Origin: Prochlorococcus sp. AG-347-K15 | GTDB lineage: Bacteria; Cyanobacteriota; Cyanobacteriia; PCC-6307; Cyanobiaceae | Direction of reading: 5' to 3' | NCBI GenBank assembly: GCA_003281415.1 | Contig: QCCC01000004.1 | Location: 1-64,000 of the forward strand | Length of the DNA: 64,000 nucleotides | Shown here: positions 16,720 to 25,797 of the stretch, piece after piece | How the letters are laid out: each line of letters opens with the position of its first letter | Numbering within the stretch: the stretch's first letter is position 1 | Notes under the pieces: model-generated | What the model was told of the DNA's origin: nothing | Database searches by the model: none | What the model saw: the letters and a program-made list of their open reading frames with translations, nothing else | Made by a program: the position numbers and the translations under genes

Positions 16720-18261
16720 ATGTCAATTTTTAAAAGACTTTTATCAAATAAAAAAGTTTCAAGTAAGTCAATTATTAAAAATTCCGTAATCGCTGGAACG
16801 ATTATATTTTCTGGTTTTGGGCAGGATGTAATGGCTAAAGGAAAGTCATACGTAGCAGTAGAACCACTAGTTTGTGATTTAGTTAAATCAATTGCGTTAC
16901 CATCTGACGAAGTTACATGCTTAGTAGATAGAAAACAGGATGTTCATGACTTAAAGATCAATCCAAGACAAGCTCAATTACTAAATAGCGCAGACAAAGT
17001 ATTCACTCTTGGCAAAGAAATGACTCCAAGTATGAGAAATTGGGAAAGTAAAAAGAATACTGTTGTTGTAGGTGTTAGTGCAATAGACGTAGATGATCAT
17101 TCTGATCATGAAGGTCACGATGACCACTCAGACCATGGCGGACATGACGATCATGCTGAACATTCAGCTAAGGTAGATGATCATTCTGATCATGGAGGTC
17201 ATGATGATCATTCAGACCATGGTGGACATGATGATCATGCTGAGGGTGCTTTCGAATGGGCAGGTAAATTCCAGCTATCTAAGGGTTCATACAAATGGTC
17301 ATTTGAAAAAGTCGATGGCGAATATGCAGATCCTGCAATGAAGATGGTGATTCTCAAATCTAATGACATAGAAGGGTCTGAAGATTTAGCCAAAGAATTA
17401 TTAGGATCTAAAGACTCAATAAGCAGAAAAAATGATGGAACTTTGATAGCAAGTAATAAAGCTTTTGTTCTTAACTTTGATCAAAGAAAAGAAAGTACTG
17501 TTTTTAACGTGGATATCAAAGAAGATGGTCAATATATATTTTTTACTGAACACATGCCTTTTGAGTTTGAAGCAACTCAACACTTTTTTAAAGACGTTTC
17601 AAATAGTGATGTAGAACCAATAGCACAAGTTCCAGACGAAGGAGAGGGGCATCATCATCATGACCATGGAGGTCTAGATCCACATGTATGGCATGATCCA
17701 CATAACATCATAAAAATGGGAGATCTTATAAGCAAAAGTTTAAAGAAAGATATTTCAGTTTTTAATAGAGGTGACAGAAAACTAATTAATGAAAGATTCG
17801 AAAAAGCTGATTCTCTCTTAGAAGGCTTAGATAGTTGGATCGTCGAACAAGTAAGCTCTATTCCTGAGGAAAACAGAGTAATTGTCTCTAAACACAAAGC
17901 AATGGAATACTACGGGGATGCATTTGGTTTTGAAACCATTAGTTTACTTGACTTTCTTGGAGACTCCTCAAGCTTAAGGCCAGACAACATAAGTTCTACT
18001 TTAAAAATGTTAGATGAAGAGAAAGTTCAGGCAATATTTCCTGAACAAATTCCAGCATCTAAGTTATTAAGGAACTTAAGTAGACAAAGTTCAGTTCCTT
18101 TAGCTTCTAATCAAATATTCGTTGATGGATTGATGATGGATGGTAATACGGTTTCAGTAGCCGTACACAACACTTGTACAATTGTTGATTCATTAGGTGG
18201 AAGCTGTGATAAAGAATCTGGCTCCAATCTTGAGTCTGAATGGTACAAACTTTCAGATTAA
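16720..18261 (+). CDS. znuA: zinc ABC transporter substrate-binding protein with His-rich loop and inserted domain
   Basis: Signal peptide, VAVEPLVCDLVKSIALPSDEVTCLV, DPHVWHDPHN, VSKHKAMEYYGDAFGFETISL; DHSDHGGHDDH repeats. Confidence 0.92.
   Translation: MSIFKRLLSNKKVSSKSIIKNSVIAGTIIFSGFGQDVMAKGKSYVAVEPLVCDLVKSIALPSDEVTCLVDRKQDVHDLKINPRQAQLLNSADKVFTLGKEMTPSMRNWESKKNTVVVGVSAIDVDDHSDHEGHDDHSDHGGHDDHAEHSAKVDDHSDHGGHDDHSDHGGHDDHAEGAFEWAGKFQLSKGSYKWSFEKVDGEYADPAMKMVILKSNDIEGSEDLAKELLGSKDSISRKNDGTLIASNKAFVLNFDQRKESTVFNVDIKEDGQYIFFTEHMPFEFEATQHFFKDVSNSDVEPIAQVPDEGEGHHHHDHGGLDPHVWHDPHNIIKMGDLISKSLKKDISVFNRGDRKLINERFEKADSLLEGLDSWIVEQVSSIPEENRVIVSKHKAMEYYGDAFGFETISLLDFLGDSSSLRPDNISSTLKMLDEEKVQAIFPEQIPASKLLRNLSRQSSVPLASNQIFVDGLMMDGNTVSVAVHNTCTIVDSLGGSCDKESGSNLESEWYKLSD
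17089..17247 (+). repeat. 84-bp tandem duplication encoding His/Asp-rich VDDHSDHxGHDDHSDHGGHDDHAE
   Basis: Copy 1 from 17089, copy 2 from 17173; near-identical codon order with mostly silent differences. Confidence 0.85.
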
Positions 18262-18338
18262 ATTTTTCTAATAAAAACGGTTTTCATTTCTTATGGTTAC
18301 TATTATTAAACTATTGTTTATTTGGTAAAAATCATTAA

Positions 18339-19694
18339 ATGAGCATCAAAGATAAAGTTCCAGTTACTATTCTCACTGGATTTCTAGGTTCAGGGAAAAC
18401 TACTTTACTTAATAGAATACTAAGTGAAGAGCACGGGAAAAGAATAGCCGTAATTGAGAATGAATACGGTGAAGTAGGGATAGATCAAGGGCTCGTAATT
18501 AATGCCGATGAAGAAGTGTTTGAGATGTCAAACGGGTGCATTTGTTGTACTGTTCGCGGTGATTTAATAAGAGTCCTTGGCAACCTTATGAAAAGAAGAG
18601 ATAAGTTTGACTATGTTTTAGTAGAAACGACCGGATTAGCAGATCCTGGGCCAGTCGCGCAGACATTTTTCATGGATGAAGAAATTAGTTCTGAATTTAC
18701 TCTTGATGGAATTGTAACTTTAGTTGATGCTGCTCATATTGATCAGCAGCTAGGAAGAAGTGATGAAAGTTCAGAACAAGTTGCGTTTGCAGATGTTCTT
18801 GTCCTTAATAAAACTGATTTAGTCTCTGATGATGCACTAGATACTCTTGAATCGAGATTGAGAGATATGAACCGAATGACTCGAATCATTAGAGCCGAGA
18901 ATGCCCAAGTACCAATCGAAACAGTCCTAAATCTAAGTGCATTTGATCTCGATCAAATCCTTAAACGCAGACCAACATTTCTTGAACCAGAATATCCTTT
19001 TGAATGGACAGGTGTTTACGACCTTGCTGCAGGTAAATATGAATTAATGCTAGAAGAAGGTCCCGATCCAGAAATGTCATTAGTAGCTTTCGCTAATCAA
19101 GGTGAGAGTGAAGAAGAACTTAAAGATGGTGCTGAATCCTGCGTAAGACTTTATGCAGAAAAAGCTAAAAGCATAGAACCTGGGAATATCATTCCATTTG
19201 GAGAACATATAAACCTTAAATTGGAGGATAAAGGAAATAAATCATTCATATTAATTATCGAAAAGGGATCAAAGATAGGTTTATATACACAGCACACTGC
19301 TGAAGAATTCAATATGAAAATCATTAAAAGTGAAGACAATAATTCAAAAGAGATCCCATTTAATATTGAAAGATTCTGGCAAGCCGAGCACGAGCACGAT
19401 GATGAAGTAACGTCCATTGCAATTGAACGATTTGGAGATGTTGATCCAGAAAAACTTAATACTTGGTTGGGCAGACTTCTTTCTGAAAAAGGAGTGGATA
19501 TATTTAGAACTAAAGGTTTCATTAGCTACTCAGGCAACCCACAGAGAATAGTTTTCCAAGGGGTACATATGTTATTTACAGCGCAACCTGATAAGGAATG
19601 GGGTAACGAACCTCGTAGAAACCAACTTGTTTTTATAGGTAGAAATTTGGACGAGAAAGAGATGAAAGAAGGTTTTGAAAAATGCCTGATATAG
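18339..19694 (+). CDS. COG0523 (CobW/ZNG1-type) GTPase, putative zinc metallochaperone
   Basis: GFLGSGKTT, CxCC motif GCICCTVRGDL, VLNKTDL; C-terminal CobW_C. Confidence 0.93.
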   Translation: MSIKDKVPVTILTGFLGSGKTTLLNRILSEEHGKRIAVIENEYGEVGIDQGLVINADEEVFEMSNGCICCTVRGDLIRVLGNLMKRRDKFDYVLVETTGLADPGPVAQTFFMDEEISSEFTLDGIVTLVDAAHIDQQLGRSDESSEQVAFADVLVLNKTDLVSDDALDTLESRLRDMNRMTRIIRAENAQVPIETVLNLSAFDLDQILKRRPTFLEPEYPFEWTGVYDLAAGKYELMLEEGPDPEMSLVAFANQGESEEELKDGAESCVRLYAEKAKSIEPGNIIPFGEHINLKLEDKGNKSFILIIEKGSKIGLYTQHTAEEFNMKIIKSEDNNSKEIPFNIERFWQAEHEHDDEVTSIAIERFGDVDPEKLNTWLGRLLSEKGVDIFRTKGFISYSGNPQRIVFQGVHMLFTAQPDKEWGNEPRRNQLVFIGRNLDEKEMKEGFEKCLI

Positions 19695-20740
19695 AATCAT
19701 TTAGCCCAAGAGGCATGTTCCACGAGGGATGGACAGCTGAAGTTAATGATTATGCCATAGTTTGTGGTTGGGCTACTAAAGGAAAGTTATTCATTGTTGG
19801 GGATGTAGCAGGAGGTATTTTTGCCTTTGAAGGAGATACTGGGAAAATTATTTGGAAAAAAGAAAATACACACTCTGCTGGTCTATTAGCAATGTCCATT
19901 CATCCAGAAGGAGAGATTTTTGCAACTTCCGGTCAAGATGGAAATATTCAAATATATAATTGTCACGAAGGTAAAGTAATTAAAACACTTAATCTTGGTA
20001 AGGCTTGGATAGAGCATCTTAAGTGGTCAAATGATGGCTTATTTCTTGCAGCAGCTTCTTCAAAAAAAGTATATGTTTTTAATGAAATTGGTGAAGAAAA
20101 ATGGGTATCAGATGATCATCCAAGCACAGTGAGTGCAATAAAATGGTCAAATAATAATGAGCTAGCTACAGCCTGCTACGGGAGAGTAACATTCTTTGAC
20201 ATAGTAAATAATAAAACGAATCAAAAGCTCGAGTGGCAAGGATCATTAGTCTCAATGGAATTAAGTCCTGATGGTGATATAGTCGCTTGCGGGAGTCAAG
20301 ACAATTCAGTTCATTTTTGGAGAAGATCAACCGGAATGGATGCTGAAATGACAGGATACCCAGGAAAACCTAGTCACCTTTCTTTTGACGATAGTGGAAA
20401 ATTACTGGCAACTAGTGGCAGTGAAAGAATTACAGTGTGGAGCTTTATAGGTGACGGTCCCGAGGGGACTATGCCGGGAGAACTATGGCACCATACCGAA
20501 CCTATTTCTAGCCTAGCCTTTTCAAATAAAGGCATGCTTGTAGCTTCCGGATCTAGAGATGGTTCTGTTGTCGCAAGTTTTCTAAAAAAAGACGGTAATG
20601 GTGACCCAGTTGGGGCTGCATTCGCAGGCGATTTAGTGGGTGCACTTTCGTGGAGACCTGATGATTGTGCACTAGCTGCAGTTAACGCAAAAGGTGTAGT
20701 AAATGTTTGGAAATTTAAAGTTCGTACTAATTCTTTTTGA
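19682..20740 (+). CDS. WD40-repeat protein
   Basis: Repeated LAMSIHPEGEIFATSGQDGNIQIYN / LSPDGDIVACGSQDNSVHFW / LAFSNKGMLVASGSRDGSV units; 13-bp overlap with upstream CDS. Confidence 0.9.
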   Translation: MPDIESFSPRGMFHEGWTAEVNDYAIVCGWATKGKLFIVGDVAGGIFAFEGDTGKIIWKKENTHSAGLLAMSIHPEGEIFATSGQDGNIQIYNCHEGKVIKTLNLGKAWIEHLKWSNDGLFLAAASSKKVYVFNEIGEEKWVSDDHPSTVSAIKWSNNNELATACYGRVTFFDIVNNKTNQKLEWQGSLVSMELSPDGDIVACGSQDNSVHFWRRSTGMDAEMTGYPGKPSHLSFDDSGKLLATSGSERITVWSFIGDGPEGTMPGELWHHTEPISSLAFSNKGMLVASGSRDGSVVASFLKKDGNGDPVGAAFAGDLVGALSWRPDDCALAAVNAKGVVNVWKFKVRTNSF

Positions 20741-20773
20741 AGGAATTTAAGCAGGAAAATAAAATAATTCAAA

Positions 20774-20929
20774 CTACCAATAGTTAGCTTTTAAATGTCT
20801 TTCCATACAGATGACTTCACAGTCATTATCTATACCTTTTGGGTGAATATCGCAATATGAGAGACATTGAAAATATTCGTCTATAGGATTAGATTGATCA
20901 GCTTTACTAACTTCTTTCGAATGATTCAT
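20774..20929 (-). CDS. 51-aa twin CX3C protein
   Basis: MNHSKEVSKADQSNPIDEYFQCLSYCDIHPKGIDNDCEVICMERHLKANYW; manual translation. Confidence 0.6.
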   Translation of the reverse strand: MNHSKEVSKADQSNPIDEYFQCLSYCDIHPKGIDNDCEVICMERHLKANYW

Positions 20930-21141
20930 AAAAGAATTCCTCAATTATTTAAAATCAAGATAGTCGAATTAAATATCAAAAGAAATAAGCAAAACTTACT
21001 AAAAATATCTCAAAAAAATTAACGCGATTGATTACCACTTTCGGACATTTTTAATAAAAAAGCAATGCGTATAAAAACGGATTGTCTTTAGAGAAATATT
21101 CCCCTAATTTTATATTGTTGAGTTCTAGGAGGTCTTTCAAA

Positions 21142-21174
21142 ATGATCGATAGCCTGCCTGAAATTTCGGAATAA
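21142..21174 (+). CDS. candidate 10-aa micro-ORF MIDSLPEISE
   Basis: AGGAGG (21127-21132) 9 nt upstream of ATG. Confidence 0.25.
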   Translation: MIDSLPEISE

Positions 21175-21215
21175 AACGAACTAATTTAATTAACTGCTCC
21201 AATTATTTTTTATTA

Positions 21216-21305
21216 ATGTCTAAGCTTCCTTCTTCTGCATCGTTTAGGTGCCCTTTAAGAAACAAGCTTAATTCTAGAGTTTTTGCCCCAGTTAAAGACA
21301 ATTAG
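21216..21305 (+). CDS. candidate 29-aa micro-ORF MSKLPSSASFRCPLRNKLNSRVFAPVKDN
   Basis: ATG-to-stop ORF in an otherwise unexplained spacer. Confidence 0.35.
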   Translation: MSKLPSSASFRCPLRNKLNSRVFAPVKDN

Positions 21306-21401
21306 TTAATTTTGGTGATCATTAGCTTAAAAGAAGTTAGCAACAAGGATCGATGATTTAGGTACGTTATTAACTTCAGTAAAAAATATAAGTAAGAGAT
21401 A

Positions 21402-21432
21402 AAAGAGGGCTTAAATTAGCCCTCTTTTTTTT
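21402..21432 (+). terminator. strong intrinsic terminator
   Basis: AAAGAGGGCT-TAAATT-AGCCCTCTTT followed by T-run. Confidence 0.85.
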
Positions 21433-21486
21433 AATAAGATGACTTTCTTCTAGTTTTATAGATAATGATTAAAAGAATAAAATAAA

Positions 21487-21762
21487 ATGGTTAAATATTA
21501 TTGCCCATATTGCAATCCTAAATATCAATTTCAAAAACAATCCTCAAAAGGTAATTTGATTTGTGGCTTATGTGGAGAGGATCTTGTAAAAAAACCATTT
21601 ATTAGGTTGAACCAGATAATCGCTTTAGTTGCTGCTTCATCATTACTTTTACCGTTGATATATACTTTTATTTTTTTAATTAAAAATCAATTAAATCCTC
21701 CTAATAAAAATTATCAAGCAAATGGTACTTTAATGATCATTATCAAAGAAACAATTTCATAA
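21487..21762 (+). CDS. zinc-ribbon membrane protein
   Basis: CPYCN...CGLCG plus TM segment. Confidence 0.65.
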   Translation: MVKYYCPYCNPKYQFQKQSSKGNLICGLCGEDLVKKPFIRLNQIIALVAASSLLLPLIYTFIFLIKNQLNPPNKNYQANGTLMIIIKETIS

Positions 21763-21786
21763 AACAATTTTAAAAATCTCGAGTGG

Positions 21787-22008
21787 TCAACCTCTACATA
21801 GTGATTTATTTAAACAAGAATTTTTACTCTCAATATTTATTTGATCATCAATATTTTTTAATTTGTTTTTATTACTTATTACTTTAACTTTTTGCCCACA
21901 ATGTTCTTTACAACCCCCATTAAATAAATTATGTGCATATAAATTGGAACTATTCGTAATTAATAAAAGAAAAATTATTTTATAAATTTGCATAAAATAA
22001 GACTTCAT
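21787..22008 (-). CDS. small exported Cys-rich protein
   Basis: Signal-like N-terminus then GGCKEHCGQ...C...C. Confidence 0.55.
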   Translation of the reverse strand: MKSYFMQIYKIIFLLLITNSSNLYAHNLFNGGCKEHCGQKVKVISNKNKLKNIDDQINIESKNSCLNKSLCRG

Positions 22009-22051
22009 TTTTATTATGATTTTATCGGAATTAGTAAATAAATAATATCAG

Positions 22052-22288
22052 TTAATTCCAAGGAGTGTTTATAAGTCCCCAGATATCAAAGAAGAAAAAT
22101 AAAACTGCAATAACAACAAGATCCCATGCTCTTTCCCTAAAAGCCCAAGGAGCAATAAAAACTTCCCCAAGTCCATGGAGTGCCGCCCCAATAGGTAAAT
22201 GATCAAGAACAAGCAAACTGTGAGAGAGAATAAAAAGAAAGCTTGCGAAATATCTAAAAAAAACAAATTGCCAATTACTAGAATTCAT
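22052..22288 (-). CDS. hypothetical membrane protein
   Basis: ORF 78 aa, multiple TM; coding frame preferred over overlapping 22069..22266. Confidence 0.6.
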   Translation of the reverse strand: MNSSNWQFVFFRYFASFLFILSHSLLVLDHLPIGAALHGLGEVFIAPWAFRERAWDLVVIAVLFFFFDIWGLINTPWN

Positions 22289-22417
22289 ACTTTTTTAGAT
22301 TTTTAAAAAATATACTTCAATGATCAAAATAAAGAAATAGATCGAGTTAGGAGATGTTTTTTTTTGTAGCCATAAATACGAATAAAGATTTGAAGCTAAA
22401 GTAAAAGTTATTAAACC

Positions 22418-23860
22418 ATGAAATATATGTTTTCAAGCTATCGTCCAAAAAATAGTTTTGATGAATACTTTAAAGATAACGTCAACTCTGCCAGAGAAAT
22501 ATTAATTCCACTTCTATCCTCTTTAGATAATATGGGTCTTGAAGAGTTAAACAGGAATCATTCTGCAGCAAAAAAATTATTATTAAGACATGGTGCCACT
22601 TTCAGATTAAACGATACTGGTTTAAAAGGTACTGAGAGAATATTACCTTTTGATCCACTGCCAAGAATAATAAGTAAAGATGATTGGGTAACATTAGAAA
22701 AAGGCCTAAAACAAAGGCTTGAGGCAATTGATTTATTCCTAGACGATATTTATAATTCTCAAAATATAATTAATGATGGAATAATTCCAAGAGAGTTAAT
22801 CGAGAGTTCAGAAGGTTGGAGACCTCAAATGATAGGTTTCAAACCTCCATTAAATAAATGGTGTCAAATTTCGGGACTTGATTTAATAAGGGACAGAAAA
22901 GGAGATTGGCATGTTTTAGAAGATAATTTAAGGTGTCCTTCTGGGGTTGCTTATTTTTTAGAAAATAGATTAGTTATGAAAAATATTTTCCCTAATCTTT
23001 TTTCTGGAAGAATAGTAAAACCAATTGATGAATATCCATCATATCTTTTAAAAACTCTTCAAGAACTTGCTGTTTGGACAGACACTCCCAAAATAGTTCT
23101 ACTAACTCCTGGAATTTTTAATAGTGCATATTTTGAACATAGTTATTTAGCGCAAGAAATGGGCATCCAATTAGTACAGGGTCATGACTTAATTTGTAAT
23201 GATAATTATGTATATTTAAAAACTACCTCCGGTTTAAAGAGGGTAGATGTCATTTACAGACGAATTGATGATGATTTTTTAGATCCTCTTAATTTTAGAA
23301 AAGATTCCTGCCTTGGTGTTAGAGGATTACTTGATGTTTTCAAAGCAGGTCATGTTGCTTTAGCAAATGCACCTGGGACTGGAATAGCAGATGACAAAAT
23401 GATTTATTCTTTTGTTCCAAAAATGATTAAATATTATCTTGATGAAGAAATTATTATTAAAAATGTAGAAACATATATTTGTCATTACGAAAAGGATCGG
23501 GAATACGTTCTAGAAAATTTACCAAAACTTGTTGTTAAGTCTGTCGCTGAAGCTGGTGGATATGGAATGTTAATTGGGCCTCACTCAACAAGCAGTGAAA
23601 TAGAGGAATTTGCTAATAAAATTAGAAAAAATCCTAGAAATTTCGTAGCACAACCAACATTAGAATTATCTACTGTACCATCGTTATGTGATGGAGAACT
23701 ATATCCATGCCATGTTGATTTAAGACCATATATCTTGAGAGGAAAAGATTCATGGGTTAGTCCAGGTGGGCTTACGAGGGTAGCATTAAAAAAAGGATCA
23801 TTAGTTGTAAACTCTTCTCAAGGTGGAGGATGCAAAGATACATGGGTTGTAGGTAAATAA
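22418..23860 (+). CDS. circularly permuted type 2 ATP-grasp protein
   Basis: WHVLEDNLRCPSGVAYFLENR, KSVAEAGGYGMLIGP, DLRPYIL motifs of CP_ATPgrasp (DUF404/407). Confidence 0.92.
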   Translation: MKYMFSSYRPKNSFDEYFKDNVNSAREILIPLLSSLDNMGLEELNRNHSAAKKLLLRHGATFRLNDTGLKGTERILPFDPLPRIISKDDWVTLEKGLKQRLEAIDLFLDDIYNSQNIINDGIIPRELIESSEGWRPQMIGFKPPLNKWCQISGLDLIRDRKGDWHVLEDNLRCPSGVAYFLENRLVMKNIFPNLFSGRIVKPIDEYPSYLLKTLQELAVWTDTPKIVLLTPGIFNSAYFEHSYLAQEMGIQLVQGHDLICNDNYVYLKTTSGLKRVDVIYRRIDDDFLDPLNFRKDSCLGVRGLLDVFKAGHVALANAPGTGIADDKMIYSFVPKMIKYYLDEEIIIKNVETYICHYEKDREYVLENLPKLVVKSVAEAGGYGMLIGPHSTSSEIEEFANKIRKNPRNFVAQPTLELSTVPSLCDGELYPCHVDLRPYILRGKDSWVSPGGLTRVALKKGSLVVNSSQGGGCKDTWVVGK

Positions 23861-23861
23861 T

Positions 23862-24803
23862 ATGCTTTTAAGTCGTGTAGCAGAATCTCTTTATTGGATC
23901 AATCGTTATTTAGAACGAGCAGAAAATATATCTCGTTTTGTGGAAGTAAGTGAAGCAATGTCATTAGATTGTCCACCAGGAAGTGCAGAACCTTGGCTCC
24001 CGTTAATTGATGCTTCAAGCGACAGAGAATCTTTTGATAAAAGATTCCCAGAAAAAAAGCCTGATGACGTTATAAATTTTTTAATAAGAGATCGTTTAAA
24101 TCCAAACAGCATAATTTCTTGTATTCAATTAGCTAGAGAAAACGCACGACAAATAAGAGACGTGTTGACAACAGAAATGTGGGAGCAAATTAATATTTTA
24201 TATTGGAATATGCAAGAAGGAGAAGCAATATGGAATAAGCCAAGACAAGAACAATTAAGTGAAATAAGGAGAGCATGTCAGCTTTTTTATGGAATTACAG
24301 ATGCGACTTTAAGCAAAGACCTTGCTTGGAGATTTAGCATTCTTGGAAGATTAGTTGAGAGAGCTGATAAAACATCGAGAATTTTAGATGTTAAATATTA
24401 TTTACTTCTCCCCAGCCTAGATGAACTTGGAGGTGTTCTTGATGAGTTGCAATGGATCGCTCTTTTACGTTCCGCTGGAGCTTATCAAATGTTTAGGAAA
24501 GCAGAGCAAAATTCTATTAAGCCTGAATCAGTTGCAAGATTCCTTTTATTGGATCCAATTTTCCCGAGATCAATAAGATACTGTCTTGATGGGATAAGCA
24601 ATACTCTTAAGATGATAGATACCTCTCCTCCTCCTGAAAATCCTTCCGAATTAGAATGCATGAGAGGCTTGCTCAAAGCAAAGTGGAGTTATATCAGAAT
24701 TGAAGATATAATTAATGATGGTTTACATGAGGCAATCGATTCATTGCAAATTGATTTGAATAAATTAAATGATCTCATTCAAGAAAAATACTTTATCAAT
24801 TAA
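23862..24803 (+). CDS. alpha-E domain protein (DUF403)
   Basis: MLLSRVAESLYWINRYLERAENISRFVEV. Confidence 0.92.
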   Translation: MLLSRVAESLYWINRYLERAENISRFVEVSEAMSLDCPPGSAEPWLPLIDASSDRESFDKRFPEKKPDDVINFLIRDRLNPNSIISCIQLARENARQIRDVLTTEMWEQINILYWNMQEGEAIWNKPRQEQLSEIRRACQLFYGITDATLSKDLAWRFSILGRLVERADKTSRILDVKYYLLLPSLDELGGVLDELQWIALLRSAGAYQMFRKAEQNSIKPESVARFLLLDPIFPRSIRYCLDGISNTLKMIDTSPPPENPSELECMRGLLKAKWSYIRIEDIINDGLHEAIDSLQIDLNKLNDLIQEKYFIN

Positions 24804-24814
24804 TAAGTTTTTTA

Positions 24815-25672
24815 ATGAGAATTACATACCTTCACAAACTTGAATATAAATATGAAGAACCTGTTCAATTAGGCGAGCATAGATTGTGTATAAAGCCAAG
24901 GTCAAATGGATTCCAAAAGCTGAAGAATTTTGAATTAAAAATAACCCCAGAACCAGAAATTATTTATCCATTACTTGCTGCAAGTGGCGAAGAGATTAAT
25001 CGAATTAGATTCAATGGAGCAACAGATAATTTAATTATTGAATCAATAAGCGAAGTTGAGACCATTAAACATCCAAATATTATTGATGGGGTAAAAAATA
25101 GAGATCTAACATTACCTTTTTGCAAAAGTATCATAAACAGAGATTTACAAGGGGCATTAGAGGGATGGATGCCAAATGGACAGCACGATCCCTCTGCAGT
25201 TGAACTTGCCCAAGAAGCATTAGCAGGAAGTTTTAATAACGCATTATCATTTACTTACCAACTTATAGAGATTATTCAAGATCGGGTTAAATATACAAAA
25301 AGACATACAGGTCCTGCATGGCCAGCGAGCAGAACACTTAAAGAACGTATAGGTTCATGCAGAGATTTAGCAATGCTCATGGTTGAAGCTTGTAGGTCTA
25401 TTGGTATCCCAAGTAGATTTGTAAGTGGTTATCATTTTGAAGATCCATTGCCCTCTGAGTTAGATTTACATGCTTGGGCTGAGTTATACATTCCAGGTGC
25501 TGGTTGGAGAGGTTTTGATCCAAGCGGAAAAGGATTAATAGACGAAAGATATTTAACATTAGTATCTTCTTCTAAATCTAATTTAACCTCTATAATTACA
25601 GGAAACTTCATAGGAAAAAATAATCTAGAAAATACTTTATCCTGGGAAATCAAACCTCTTGAAATTAAATAA
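24815..25672 (+). CDS. transglutaminase-like family protein
   Basis: GSCRDLAMLMVEACRSIGIPSRFVSGY ... LHAWAELYIPGAGWRGFDPS catalytic Cys-His-Asp pattern. Confidence 0.93.
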   Translation: MRITYLHKLEYKYEEPVQLGEHRLCIKPRSNGFQKLKNFELKITPEPEIIYPLLAASGEEINRIRFNGATDNLIIESISEVETIKHPNIIDGVKNRDLTLPFCKSIINRDLQGALEGWMPNGQHDPSAVELAQEALAGSFNNALSFTYQLIEIIQDRVKYTKRHTGPAWPASRTLKERIGSCRDLAMLMVEACRSIGIPSRFVSGYHFEDPLPSELDLHAWAELYIPGAGWRGFDPSGKGLIDERYLTLVSSSKSNLTSIITGNFIGKNNLENTLSWEIKPLEIK

Positions 25673-25797
25673 ACACTAAATTTTTATCTTTTAAAATAAC
25701 AAATCAATTTAAATAATAATATGTTTGTTTTTTAGTGTTAATTGATACGTTCTTAGATATATATATCTGTTTTCATTTGTTTAATCTTTAAAGAAAA

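Noticed and set aside
17089-17247. Short repeats resembling a CRISPR or mobile element
   Set aside because: In-frame coding duplication of a His-rich loop; no spacers or cas genes anywhere in the window.
19151-19522. 123-aa minus-strand ORF within the COG0523 gene
   Set aside because: Shadow ORF; Ser/Pro-rich composition typical of reverse frames.
20374-20772. 132-aa minus-strand ORF inside the WD40 gene
   Set aside because: Antisense shadow of a convincing WD40 frame.
21060-21432. Possible two-piece tmRNA, SRP RNA or 6S RNA gene in this spacer
   Set aside because: No ssrA tag-like coding segment, no SRP GGAAGG core and no 6S-like long duplex recognised; kept only as an unassigned transcript candidate.
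22069-22266. 65-aa ORF overlapping 22052..22288
   Set aside because: Alternative frame in the same DNA; the longer frame has better TM/protein-like composition.
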